A stretch of DNA of 24,038 nt from a virus: positions 1 to 24,038 of IMG/VR virus record IMGVR_UViG_3300030109_003240; one strand, written 5' to 3'. The notes beneath the pieces are model-generated. The model made no database searches, had not been told where the DNA came from, and saw only the letters and a program-made list of their open reading frames with translations. This document shows positions 6,313 to 14,999 of this stretch, piece after piece; positions within the stretch are counted from its first letter, which is position 1; each line of letters opens with the position of its first letter. A program made the position numbers and the translations under genes.

Positions 6313-6830
6313 CATACATTCAGAAAGGGCAGTTTGAGTTCAGACCATGTAAACTTTCTGATGTAGACCATCTTGTTAATAATCTAAGATTATCTGATGT
6401 TCGAGAATGTGCATTAGTTGGTGCATCTCCAGAGATGGCACTAGCTGTTCCTTTTATGGAAGACGGTGCAAAGGGATTTACCATTACACATAAAGGCATA
6501 CCTATTGCTATGTGTGGAGTTACACCTCTTGATGATGTTATGCATGTTGGGAGAATATGGTTTCTTGGTACTAATACTGTAGATAAACATTGGCTTTCTA
6601 TCTTTAAACATAGCAAATTAATACTGTCATTTCTTAAAATAGACTATGATTTTGTAGAAAATTTTGTGCCACAAGACCAGATACAAACAATAAAATGGTT
6701 AGAAAGTATGGGATTTAATCAAGAAGAAGACCCATATTATTTCGATTCTGTACCCTTCATTAAACTTTTCTATTGCAATTTAGATAATTTTGAGCAAAGA
6801 ATTAGTAAGTCAAGACCCACTATGCACTAA
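6309..6830 (+). CDS. T7 gp13-like, acetyltransferase-fold virion/assembly protein
   Basis: A 173-residue protein with the pattern of the T7 gp13 (DUF2833) group, which looks like a divergent GNAT fold: FRPCKLSDVDHLVNNLR (11-27), then GASPEMALAVPF (38-49), GIPIAMCGVTPL and RIWFLGTN for the central strands, and a C-terminal IKWLESMGFN typical of GNAT strand-helix ends. No clear acetyl-CoA loop (Q/RxxGxG/A) is present, so catalysis is doubtful. The start overlaps the scaffold stop (ATGA) and has no good ribosome site, suggesting low, coupled translation. In T7 the homologue lies after the tail genes; here it lies between scaffold and capsid. Assignment is by recalled pattern, moderately sure. 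Confidence 0.65.
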   Translation: MTYIQKGQFEFRPCKLSDVDHLVNNLRLSDVRECALVGASPEMALAVPFMEDGAKGFTITHKGIPIAMCGVTPLDDVMHVGRIWFLGTNTVDKHWLSIFKHSKLILSFLKIDYDFVENFVPQDQIQTIKWLESMGFNQEEDPYYFDSVPFIKLFYCNLDNFEQRISKSRPTMH

Positions 6831-6842
6831 GTGACCCCTTGT

Positions 6843-6876
6843 GGACAATCATGTTGAGGTGCAAAACGGACAATCA
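6843..6876 (+). repeat. paired 9-bp direct repeats before the major capsid gene
   Basis: GGACAATCA occurs at 6843-6851 and again at 6868-6876, with starts 25 bases apart, in the 81-base gap between the gp13-like gene and the capsid gene. I found no convincing -10 element at proper spacing from either. The repeats could bind a regulator of capsid expression or form an unrecognised phage promoter. Confidence 0.35.
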
Positions 6877-6911
6877 GCGACGTAATTGAAACTTAACAAT
6901 GGAGCTGAATA

Positions 6912-7724
6912 ATGGCAAATACAATTGATACAGCCTTTATTAAACAGTTCGAGTCTGATGTTCACATGGCATATCAGCGTATGGGTTCTAAACTACGGAA
7001 TACTGTGCGTACTGTTGGCAATGTAGCTGGAAACGTAGTTCGTTTTCAAAAGATTGGAACTGGTACTGCATCTACTAAATCGAGAAATGGTATGGTAACA
7101 CCTATGGAGCTAACACATACAACTGTGGAAGCAACCATGAGTGATTTCTATGCTGCCGAATATATCGACAAACTAGATGAACTTAAAACTAATATCGACG
7201 AAAGACAAGCAGTTGCAACTTCAGCAGCAGCAGCTCTTGGTCGAAAAACTGACGATATCCTGTATACAGCAATGGATGCTGGAGCTAACTCAACTCAAAT
7301 ACATGACACAAGTAGTGCTGTTGAAAAAGCAGACCTCCTTTCATTATTTGAAACTTTTGGTTCTGCAAACATTCCTGAGGATGGTGGTCGTTATCTTGCT
7401 ATGCACCCAAAGGGATTTGCAGACTTATTCTTAATTAATGAGTTTGCATCATCTGACTTTGTTGGTGAGCAGAATCTACCATTCGCTGGTGGTATGACAA
7501 TGAAGCAGTTTCTAGGCTTCAACATATTCTCTACCTCTGCAATTACTGCTGGTAAGAATATGGCTTATCATACTACTGCTGTAGGATTAGGCGTAAACTC
7601 TGATGTTTCAACAGAGATAAATTATATCCCTGAGAAAGCATCTCATCTTGCAACATCTATGATGTCAATGGGTGCTGTTGTTATTGATGACAATGGTATC
7701 TATGAAGTCTTAGATAATAACTAA
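6912..7724 (+). CDS. major capsid protein (Phage_capsid_2-like)
   Basis: A 270-residue protein at the canonical capsid position after the scaffold. It starts MANTIDTAFIKQFESDVHMA and contains GNVVRFQKIGTG (38-49), the TSAAAALGRKTDDILYTAMD helix (102-121), YLAMHPKGFADLF, and a C-terminal MMSMGAVVIDDNGIYEV. These match the Phage_capsid_2 group of HK97-fold shell proteins common in marine podophages, recalled rather than searched. GGAG at 6901-6904, 7 bases before the ATG, is a good ribosome site after an unusually long gap with direct repeats, consistent with separate or boosted expression. No protease domain is visible in the neighbours, so the protein probably assembles unprocessed around the scaffold. 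Confidence 0.9.
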   Translation: MANTIDTAFIKQFESDVHMAYQRMGSKLRNTVRTVGNVAGNVVRFQKIGTGTASTKSRNGMVTPMELTHTTVEATMSDFYAAEYIDKLDELKTNIDERQAVATSAAAALGRKTDDILYTAMDAGANSTQIHDTSSAVEKADLLSLFETFGSANIPEDGGRYLAMHPKGFADLFLINEFASSDFVGEQNLPFAGGMTMKQFLGFNIFSTSAITAGKNMAYHTTAVGLGVNSDVSTEINYIPEKASHLATSMMSMGAVVIDDNGIYEVLDNN

Positions 7725-7736
7725 TAGGGGGTAATC

Positions 7737-8042
7737 ATGGCTCTTGATATGAGTAAACTCACCAGATTAGCTGGTGGAAGTGGTGTCAACCTTTGGTATT
7801 ATACATCTAATGATGCGTTATCTGTTGTGAGAGCAGCAAACTATTTTTCAACTGCCGATGCTACTGGTGGTGAGTTGAATGGTCAATCTGCTCTTGGCAT
7901 GATGAACGAGGGTGATGTCATACTAATATGTGACGCTAATTCAACACATAAAACTTTATCTGCAACTGTTGTTAAATCCGTATCTGCTACAGCTATTGAC
8001 TGTGGTGATGGTTCTGATTTAAGTACCGCAGATAGTGATTAA
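7737..8042 (+). CDS. capsid-associated hypothetical (possible decoration) protein
   Basis: A 101-residue protein beginning MALDMSKLTRLAGGSGVNLW, then WYYTSNDALSVVRAANYF and a beta-rich second half with GDVILICDAN. Short proteins with the MALDLSKLTRLAGGSGVNLW opening directly after Phage_capsid_2 proteins are familiar in marine phages, and some form or decorate head spikes or fibres; I cannot say which here. The ribosome site AGGGGG (7726-7731), 5 bases from the ATG, suggests strong translation, as for an abundant virion component. The hairpin at 8046-8065 starts four bases after its last base and carries a 3-prime arm complementary to this ribosome site. Confidence 0.7.
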   Translation: MALDMSKLTRLAGGSGVNLWYYTSNDALSVVRAANYFSTADATGGELNGQSALGMMNEGDVILICDANSTHKTLSATVVKSVSATAIDCGDGSDLSTADSD

Positions 8043-8045
8043 GGA

Positions 8046-8065
8046 TAGGGGGAGAAATCCCCCTA
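8046..8065 (+). promoter_or_regulatory. intercistronic GC-rich hairpin with GAAA tetraloop
   Basis: TAGGGGGA (8046-8053) and TCCCCCTA (8058-8065) are perfect reverse complements around GAAA, giving a very stable 8-bp RNA stem. It occupies nearly the whole gap between the capsid-associated gene and the tail adaptor gene, ending 7 bases before the next ATG. There is no U-run after it, so a complete intrinsic terminator is unlikely. Partial termination, transcript processing, 3-prime-end protection of the capsid message or translational repression of the adaptor gene are all possible. Its position corresponds to where T7 has its terminator after gene 10. Confidence 0.65.
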
Positions 8066-8072
8066 CTCTAAT

Positions 8073-8663
8073 ATGGCAGTAGTCAGTACCAAATCAGATA
8101 CAGCAATCGACATTTGTAATAGAGGTTTAATCTTTATTGGAGCAGAACCCATTACATCTTTTGATGATGGAACAACAGAAGCAAGAGTTGCTGCAAATAT
8201 TTATGAAGATGTAGTTCAAACATCTCTGACAAATGCTCGATGGAGATTTGCAACAAATCAAGAAGCTTTGAATAGATTAACTGATGCACCAACAGCACGA
8301 TTTGATTTAGCATATCAACAACCTAATGACACACTAATTGTTCACGCAATAACAGTTAATGACAATCCAATAGAATATCAAATATATGGCGATATGATAT
8401 ATGCTGATACAACTACAACAGATACAGTTGTAGCTGATTATACATTTAGACAAACAGAAGAATTTTTTCCAAGCTATTTTGTGATGGCAGTTGCTTATGG
8501 ATTGGCACAAGTATTTGCAACATCTATAGCAAGAGATGGTTCTCTTACACAAACAATGGCAACATTAGCTGATGCTGCTATGAGAAAAGCAAGAAGTGTA
8601 GACTCACAACAACAAACATCAAGAAAACTTATAACTGGTCGTTTTGTTCAGAATAGGAGATAG
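8073..8663 (+). CDS. tail tubular protein A-like adaptor (T7 gp11-like)
   Basis: A 196-residue protein forming the ring joining portal to tail nozzle. Family features are AIDICNRGLIFIGAEPITSF (11-30), then VVQTSLTNARWRFATNQEAL, the characteristic WxFA segment, and a late helical part LAQVFATSIARDGSL. Length is close to T7 gp11. The ATG has no ribosome site at normal distance; the only purine-rich sequence, GGGGGAG, is locked in the upstream hairpin. Translation may therefore depend on hairpin opening or coupling. It is followed after two bases by the nozzle gene, the invariant gp11-gp12 order. Confidence 0.88.
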   Translation: MAVVSTKSDTAIDICNRGLIFIGAEPITSFDDGTTEARVAANIYEDVVQTSLTNARWRFATNQEALNRLTDAPTARFDLAYQQPNDTLIVHAITVNDNPIEYQIYGDMIYADTTTTDTVVADYTFRQTEEFFPSYFVMAVAYGLAQVFATSIARDGSLTQTMATLADAAMRKARSVDSQQQTSRKLITGRFVQNRR

Positions 8664-8665
8664 GA

Positions 8666-10930
8666 ATGAGAAAGCTAAGAGTTCCTTTATCCAACTTTCA
8701 GTTTGGTGAAGTTAGTCCGTCACTTATATCAAGAACAGATTCGAAAGTATATTCTAGCTCCGCACAAAAGGTAGAGAACTTTTTTCTTAGAGCTGAAGGT
8801 GGAGTTATAAAACGAGCTGGTCTTAGTAATATATATGAGTTTGATACGACTGTTGATACTTCTAAAACTCAACAGCATAGAATAATACCTTACATATTTT
8901 CCGATGATGAACGATATATCATCTCTCTAGAAAATCTAAAGATAAGAGTGTTTAGAGTAGATACATCTTTTAATGTAACGCTTGCAACAACTATTACACA
9001 AGATAGTAGTAGTGCAGCATTACCATTTACACACGATAATATTCATGAAGTTACCTATGCACAGTCAGGTGATACAATGTTTATTGCTCACCAAACATTT
9101 ATGGTAAGAAAACTTGTACGAACAGGACTTACTTCTTTTGCTGTTGAAACATATACATTCGACCAAAACTCAGCAAATACAATAGTGCATCAACCATACT
9201 TTAGTTTTCAAACCCCTGGTGTAACTCTTGACCCAAGTGCAACAAGTGGTAGTGGTGTTACCTTTACTACAAGTTCTGCTTACTGGGATACTACTGGTTC
9301 ACAATCTGGTGGAGATTATCCTGACTCATTACATGTTGGTATTAACTTTAGATACAATGATTCAGAGTTTAAAATTACTTCTGTGCAATCTGCAACACAA
9401 GCAACTGGCACAGTATTTGGTAATTTAAAAAGAAGATTAAAAGTAGATTCATTTAGAACAAGTGAGGGTGTTGGAACTGTAGAGGTTACATTACTTAATC
9501 ATGGATTGGCAGCAAGTGCAGCCTTTACAGTAGATAATGCTTCTGCTGTTGGTGGGATAGCAAGGTCAAATCTTAATGGTGCAAGAACAGTTTCTGAAGT
9601 TATAGATGACAATACATTTACATTTACTGCTGGAGCAAACGCAACATCAGCAACTGCTGGTGGTGGCACACCTACACTTGAAACACATGCACCAGTTACA
9701 GAATGGTCTGAGCAGTCGTACTCTGCATTGCGTGGTTTCCCAGCAGCAGTAGCCTTTCATCAGAATCGTTTATGGTATGGTGGAACGCTTGGACAACCTG
9801 ATGGATTATGGGGAAGTAAGACTGGTACGTTTTTTAATTTTGATGTAGGAGAAGCAGCAGATAATGATGCACTTGATTTGACAGCAAGTATTGGTGATAT
9901 CAATACTATCCGTCATATAATATCAAATAAAGATTTACATGTATTTACATCAACAGATGAGTTTATAGTTCCAGCATTACAAGGTGCAGTTACCACACCA
10001 ACTAACGCATCAATAGAACGGCAGACATCATTTGGTTCTTCTTTTCTCCGACCTTACCTATATGATGGAGCAACAGTATTTGTAGATTCATCAGGCTCTA
10101 TGGTGCGAGAGTTTATATTTTCTGATGCTGTGAAAGGATATACTGGTCAACCCATATCAACTTTATCAAGTCATTTAATAAACACACCAATACAAATGGC
10201 TATGCTTTCTGGTGCAATAGGTCGTGCAGAAAACTATTTATTTATTGTTGATGCTGATGGTAGTATAGCTGTGTTTAATTCTAATAGAGTGGAGCAAAGA
10301 GCTGGATGGACACAATTTACAAGTCAAGGTTCATTCCATTCAGTCTGTGTAATTGATACTCGTGTTTATGCAGTTGTTAAATTTGATAAAGGTGACGGCA
10401 CTAACAAATATTTTCTTTGTGAGTTTAGCAATACTTTTAATACTGATTTGGCTAAAACTTATTCTGGTACTAATGGGGTCTTCAGCGTTAGTTCCGATTT
10501 CGCAAACGGAGCTGTGGTTGATGTGGTCAATGGGACTTTTTATCTTGGGAGTTTTACTGTGTCTGGTGGTAATGTGGACGTATCGTCAGTAGACTCTTCT
10601 ATATCTTCAGTAGAGATAGGTCTAAAGTTTGATGTTACCTTGAAAACAAATCCAATAGATGCAGTAGTTGCAGATGGACCTTTAACTGGAGAGTTTAGGA
10701 CAGTACAACGAGTTGTTCTTGATTTGAACAATACTCTTTCTGTTACTGTAAATAATACTAATTTAATTATACGTCAGGTAACTGATGATATGAGCCAGCC
10801 AAGAAATGCAGTAACTGGTAAGCAAGAGTTTAGATTGTTGGGATTTGGTCGTGACCCACAAATAACTATTACACAGAATGCACCATTGGCATTACAGATT
10901 AATTCAATAGTAGCGGAGGTAGCTTTCTAA
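8666..10930 (+). CDS. tail tubular protein B-like nozzle (T7 gp12-like)
   Basis: A 754-residue tail-nozzle protein. The N-terminal signature LSNFQFGEVSPSLISRTDSK (8-27), then VENFFLRAEGGVIKRAG (36-52), is diagnostic of this family. Beta-propeller-like segments with repeated Trp/Tyr motifs follow, including AFHQNRLWYGGT (355-366) and the DLHVFTSTDEFIVP strand. The protein ends in a beta-rich domain. The ribosome site GGAGAT lies just upstream, and the stop overlaps the next ATG by one base (TAATG). It would form the hollow tube through which DNA leaves and carry the fibres. Length is close to T7 gp12 (794), so it appears complete. Confidence 0.92.
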   Translation: MRKLRVPLSNFQFGEVSPSLISRTDSKVYSSSAQKVENFFLRAEGGVIKRAGLSNIYEFDTTVDTSKTQQHRIIPYIFSDDERYIISLENLKIRVFRVDTSFNVTLATTITQDSSSAALPFTHDNIHEVTYAQSGDTMFIAHQTFMVRKLVRTGLTSFAVETYTFDQNSANTIVHQPYFSFQTPGVTLDPSATSGSGVTFTTSSAYWDTTGSQSGGDYPDSLHVGINFRYNDSEFKITSVQSATQATGTVFGNLKRRLKVDSFRTSEGVGTVEVTLLNHGLAASAAFTVDNASAVGGIARSNLNGARTVSEVIDDNTFTFTAGANATSATAGGGTPTLETHAPVTEWSEQSYSALRGFPAAVAFHQNRLWYGGTLGQPDGLWGSKTGTFFNFDVGEAADNDALDLTASIGDINTIRHIISNKDLHVFTSTDEFIVPALQGAVTTPTNASIERQTSFGSSFLRPYLYDGATVFVDSSGSMVREFIFSDAVKGYTGQPISTLSSHLINTPIQMAMLSGAIGRAENYLFIVDADGSIAVFNSNRVEQRAGWTQFTSQGSFHSVCVIDTRVYAVVKFDKGDGTNKYFLCEFSNTFNTDLAKTYSGTNGVFSVSSDFANGAVVDVVNGTFYLGSFTVSGGNVDVSSVDSSISSVEIGLKFDVTLKTNPIDAVVADGPLTGEFRTVQRVVLDLNNTLSVTVNNTNLIIRQVTDDMSQPRNAVTGKQEFRLLGFGRDPQITITQNAPLALQINSIVAEVAF

Positions 10931-11385
10931 TGCCATTTTTACCATTTTTACAATTAGCTGGGTCTTTAGTAAGCGTTATGGCAACAGCATCGGCAGCAAA
11001 CGCAGCAAGACAACAAGCAGACTCAAGAGCAAGAGAGATTGAAGAAGATAAAAAACGTAATGAGATTATGTATTTACAAAAGCATAATGATAGAATGGAT
11101 GCTTATTTCGATGATGTGAATAAGAATGAAGCTTTGTTAGGTGGTGCAACTGGTAGAGATATTGGTCTTGATAGAAGCTTTAGAGCATTTCAAAAGAAAC
11201 AAGAAAAAACTGTAGGTAAAGATATTGTTCGATTAGATAGGCAAGCTTTATTTACTGATGACAAATATAGAAGACAAGCAGAGCAAGTTAGAATAGAGGG
11301 TGAAGCAAAATCACAATATCTATATTTACGAGCTGTTTCATCTGGCATTAAAGCATTTCATGATTATAAAACATATAAAGCATAA
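10930..11385 (+). CDS. internal virion protein B-like (T7 gp14-like)
   Basis: A 151-residue protein with a hydrophobic, Ala-rich N-terminus (FLPFLQLAGSLVSVMATAS, 3-21) followed by a long charged helix. That is the layout of T7 gp14, an ejection protein thought to form the outer-membrane channel. Matching pieces include AANAARQQADSRAREIEEDK (23-42) and the C-terminal YLYLRAVSSGIKAFHDY. GGAGG about 10 bases upstream, inside the previous gene, supports the start. It is shorter than T7 gp14 (196 residues). It lies directly before the two giant virion proteins, the gp14-gp15-gp16 order of T7, and overlaps both neighbours by one base. Confidence 0.8.
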   Translation: MPFLPFLQLAGSLVSVMATASAANAARQQADSRAREIEEDKKRNEIMYLQKHNDRMDAYFDDVNKNEALLGGATGRDIGLDRSFRAFQKKQEKTVGKDIVRLDRQALFTDDKYRRQAEQVRIEGEAKSQYLYLRAVSSGIKAFHDYKTYKA

Positions 11386-14300
11386 TGGTTATAAATTTAA
11401 AACAACAAAAACTTACATTTAATAATAAACCTATTGGTGTTATTCAACGTACTAATGCTGTGGAGCAATCACTTCTTGGTGTAGCAGCAGAAGCTCAAAA
11501 GCTAAGTGATATAGCATTGAAGGAAATGAAGTTGGCATCAACTGAAGCTGGTGAAAAAGCTGCAAGAACAATGCCTATGGAAAAGTTCTATACATTAAAT
11601 GCTGATGGTGATTTTGAAGCATACGATACAAAAGAGTTTCAAGACTTAGGAACAAATGCACAAAGAGCATTTAAAACATTAGCAAATAAAAAGTTTATGC
11701 GAAGTATCCAGAAAGATATAGAGATAAAGCATAAAGAACTAGCATTAAAATATAAAGATACTGTTGGTGGAGATGAGCTATATGCAAATGTATTTGGTCA
11801 ATATGTTGATACATTAGTAGATAACTCTCCAGCAGAATTTAAAGACATTATCCGCAATGATGGAATAGATACACTCCAACTTGGTAAGACAAATATCCAA
11901 GCTAATTTAAGAACATCCTCAAACATAGCTAGTATGCGTATGATTGAAGAGGAAATGGTAGACCTTGCTTCTAAATATGCAAAAGCTGCTGGTGACCCAG
12001 AGCTACAAGCATCAATTAGATTGCAAATGGAAAATGTAGTTCAATCTTCTCAACTTTTAGAGAACACATTTTCAAAAGCAAGAGAGCTAGGGCTTACAGA
12101 AAAGTATCAAAGACGTATAGAGAATCTTGATTTAAATACAAATCTTGCAAATATTTTTAGTGAAGATGGATTAGATAAAGAAGATGTGGATGGTATTAAT
12201 GCTTTTTTCCAATCTAGTGGAGCTTATATTTCAGATAAGTTGCGTAATAATCCTGAGAAACTGCAAGATGTTAGAGAGATTTTAAATGGAACAGAAGGCT
12301 GGCAAATGGAAAGTTTGTTTAAGCTTTCTACAAAATATAAAGAACTTACTAAAAATATACTTACAAGTTCGGATACAACTACTGCATCTTCATTCTTAGA
12401 AAAGAATAATGTTCTTAGCATAGTCAATCAAGATATTGAAGACACAAAGAAAACACCTTTTTCTGCTGAGAAAATAAATGCACTTTCAAAAAAATTTGAA
12501 CAGCAAAGTGTAGATAATCCAAAAGCTTTTCCTGATGAAAAAATGAGGTCAAAGAAAGCACAACTTGCTGCTGCTGCTGTGGTGAGATTAGGTGATGAAA
12601 TATTACAAATATCTGATGCAGAAGGAAAGGCATTGCCTTCTGGTGCATGGCGTAAAATACTTGGATATCTTGAAGATGGTAGAGAAGATAATTTAAACTT
12701 TTATCCTAATATAAGAGGAGAAGAAGTTCCATTTGATTTATCTACTAAAAAAGCAGTTATTAATTTTAAGAAACAAATGGACAGTACTGACATTCTTGAT
12801 TCTGCAAGAAAGCAAGTAATAAACAGAAGAGTGTCTGGTTATCTTCAAAATAAAAGTAATATTGAATCAACAATACAAAGAAACATTGATAAGAAAGCAA
12901 ATGAATTAGAGCTACAAGAGAAACGAGAAGAGCTTCTTGATTATTCTTATGAGATGGAAAGTATAAAAGATAACATTACAAGAAATGTAAAAAGTGAAGA
13001 GGATGTTGAACAAGCAGTAAAAGATATAGATAATTTTATAGATAGGTTTTCAAGCTGGGCTACAAAAAGTGGTGGTAAGAATGTTGGACAAATAGTTATT
13101 AGTGACAAGAATGCATTAGAAAAAGTATTAGGACAGAGAATCAATCAAATAATTACATCAAATGTTGCACAACTTGTTGCTCTTGAACCTAATGTAAAGA
13201 CAGAACAAGGCTTGGCTGTATTAAATAGTGAAAAACTAGATGACCTAAAACAGTTTCTTAACTTTATTCGCAACCCAGCAGATAAATTAAGAGAAAAGAT
13301 AAATGAAAAATATTTAGCTGAATATGATAAATATTATAATAGAGATGATATACAGCTTGATGATGTACGAACTAATCTTACAACTGGTATATCACAGATA
13401 TTAGCCCTTGCCGTAAATGAGCAATCTAATAAACAAGAAATATTAAATTATCAAAATGATGCTAATGCTGTGTTAAGGCATTCAGCAAAGAGAGATGAAA
13501 AAGCTTCAAAGATGGTTGATGATTTACTCTTTAATGAACTTAAAATATATAGTGAAGAAAATAATTTAGGTTTAATTGATAAGAATAAAACCATTCAAGA
13601 AAACATGAAAGACTTCTATTCATCTGAAGAAAGTCTTGAGCTCAATCCAGTTAGACAACTTATGTATGGCTTTATAAAACAAGGATACTTACCACATCAA
13701 TTTGTTGATTTGTATAATATGATGGGTGGAGCAGATGAGAAAACATTAAAAGTATTAGATACTCATAGAATGAACTTAATGAATCAGCCCGGTCCAGATG
13801 GTAGAAAGCTTTCTGTTATAGGATACAAAGGTACAAATAAGTTTGCTGGCAACTATGGTTTCAAAAATATTAATGATTCATTTAGAGAGTTATCTTCTAT
13901 AAATGCTATTCTTAAATTTAGAGCTGGTGGTAATCAACAGGCATTTGGTCTTATTGATAATGCAAATACAGGACATCCACTTGAAGAAACAGCAGTAGAA
14001 GTCCCAACTGATTTTCCTTATTCGGATATCCTTAATGGTTATAGTCAGATAAGCAATGACGATATCAATGATGCATTAGGAATATTAATGAAGCAGCTAA
14101 AGATAAAAACTTTATATGAACCTAGCAATGCAAATAGAGAGATAATAGTAAAAGATTTAATTAACAGTACAGAGATATTTGGTCCAGCAAGTGACAATAA
14201 AAATGCATTATCTCTATTTCAACCACCTCAAGAAATTATAGATATAACAGAAAACTTTTTTGTGACTGCAATGATGGATTCACAATTACGAAATGATAAG

Positions 14301-14999
14301 AAGGGACTGAAGCAATACTATAATCAATACAAAGAATTACTCACAGAATACATGGAAACAAACTACGTTGAAAGCAAGGGTAATGTATTAGACTTTACCA
14401 ATATGCACACCCTCTCAACAACACATACAAGATTGCATCCAGCCCTACATTTAGGAGAAGAAAGATACTATGCTCTTGTTGATTATGTGAATGATAGATT
14501 GCCTGATGATTTGTATTTTGATTTTGATGCTACACAAACAGATACTTTCTTGAAAAAGTTTCAGTTCTCAAGACAGAATATTCCTACTGATGAAATATAT
14601 TCTGGTATGGAGAAAGACCCTAACTTAGCATACTACATGGAGGGTGATAGACTTGCTTCTGAATTTGCTGGTGAATTGAAGTCTGGACAAGATATAAGTC
14701 AAGAGATATTTAAAAGAAGATTAGCAGAAGATTTAAAGGACAAGGGTATTGGCAAAGTGGTTCTTGTTGCTTATGAAACTGCTATGGCAAATGAAATAAT
14801 CTATCAAGCAATGAGAGTAACTAAGAATGAAAGTCTTGCACCAGTAATGGTTACAAATACAAAAGGAGATACAATACCATTTGTATTTTCTCTTGGAAGT
14901 CTTTCTGCTGCTTTTGATAAAGATGGTGTGTACGAAGAGATATTTAGGAATAAAATTCAATCAGGAGTTGATAAAAGAGAAGAAGTAATGAATGACTGA
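11385..14999 (+). CDS. large internal virion protein (T7 gp15-like)
   Basis: A 1204-residue, highly charged and probably mostly helical protein, the positional counterpart of T7 gp15 (747 residues) but much longer. It begins with a Lys/Asn-rich segment and GVIQRTNAVEQSLLGVAAEA (18-37), and long Glu/Lys/Leu-rich helices fill most of the chain. I see no transmembrane segment, nuclease motif or lytic site. In T7, gp15 and gp16 form the periplasmic tunnel that carries DNA into the cell. It follows the gp14-like gene with a one-base overlap and overlaps the next gene by eight bases, supporting a stoichiometric ejection set. The role comes mainly from gene order and size, not motifs. Confidence 0.78.
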   Translation: MVINLKQQKLTFNNKPIGVIQRTNAVEQSLLGVAAEAQKLSDIALKEMKLASTEAGEKAARTMPMEKFYTLNADGDFEAYDTKEFQDLGTNAQRAFKTLANKKFMRSIQKDIEIKHKELALKYKDTVGGDELYANVFGQYVDTLVDNSPAEFKDIIRNDGIDTLQLGKTNIQANLRTSSNIASMRMIEEEMVDLASKYAKAAGDPELQASIRLQMENVVQSSQLLENTFSKARELGLTEKYQRRIENLDLNTNLANIFSEDGLDKEDVDGINAFFQSSGAYISDKLRNNPEKLQDVREILNGTEGWQMESLFKLSTKYKELTKNILTSSDTTTASSFLEKNNVLSIVNQDIEDTKKTPFSAEKINALSKKFEQQSVDNPKAFPDEKMRSKKAQLAAAAVVRLGDEILQISDAEGKALPSGAWRKILGYLEDGREDNLNFYPNIRGEEVPFDLSTKKAVINFKKQMDSTDILDSARKQVINRRVSGYLQNKSNIESTIQRNIDKKANELELQEKREELLDYSYEMESIKDNITRNVKSEEDVEQAVKDIDNFIDRFSSWATKSGGKNVGQIVISDKNALEKVLGQRINQIITSNVAQLVALEPNVKTEQGLAVLNSEKLDDLKQFLNFIRNPADKLREKINEKYLAEYDKYYNRDDIQLDDVRTNLTTGISQILALAVNEQSNKQEILNYQNDANAVLRHSAKRDEKASKMVDDLLFNELKIYSEENNLGLIDKNKTIQENMKDFYSSEESLELNPVRQLMYGFIKQGYLPHQFVDLYNMMGGADEKTLKVLDTHRMNLMNQPGPDGRKLSVIGYKGTNKFAGNYGFKNINDSFRELSSINAILKFRAGGNQQAFGLIDNANTGHPLEETAVEVPTDFPYSDILNGYSQISNDDINDALGILMKQLKIKTLYEPSNANREIIVKDLINSTEIFGPASDNKNALSLFQPPQEIIDITENFFVTAMMDSQLRNDKKGLKQYYNQYKELLTEYMETNYVESKGNVLDFTNMHTLSTTHTRLHPALHLGEERYYALVDYVNDRLPDDLYFDFDATQTDTFLKKFQFSRQNIPTDEIYSGMEKDPNLAYYMEGDRLASEFAGELKSGQDISQEIFKRRLAEDLKDKGIGKVVLVAYETAMANEIIYQAMRVTKNESLAPVMVTNTKGDTIPFVFSLGSLSAAFDKDGVYEEIFRNKIQSGVDKREEVMND

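Noticed and set aside
6842-6900. Sigma70 promoter before the capsid gene
   Set aside because: TGGACA and CGGACA are acceptable -35 elements, but no credible -10 lies 16-18 bases downstream of either.
9228-9428. Alternative frames inside the tail nozzle gene (also 10353-10592)
   Set aside because: Leucine-rich shadow frames without ribosome sites, inside a conserved gene.
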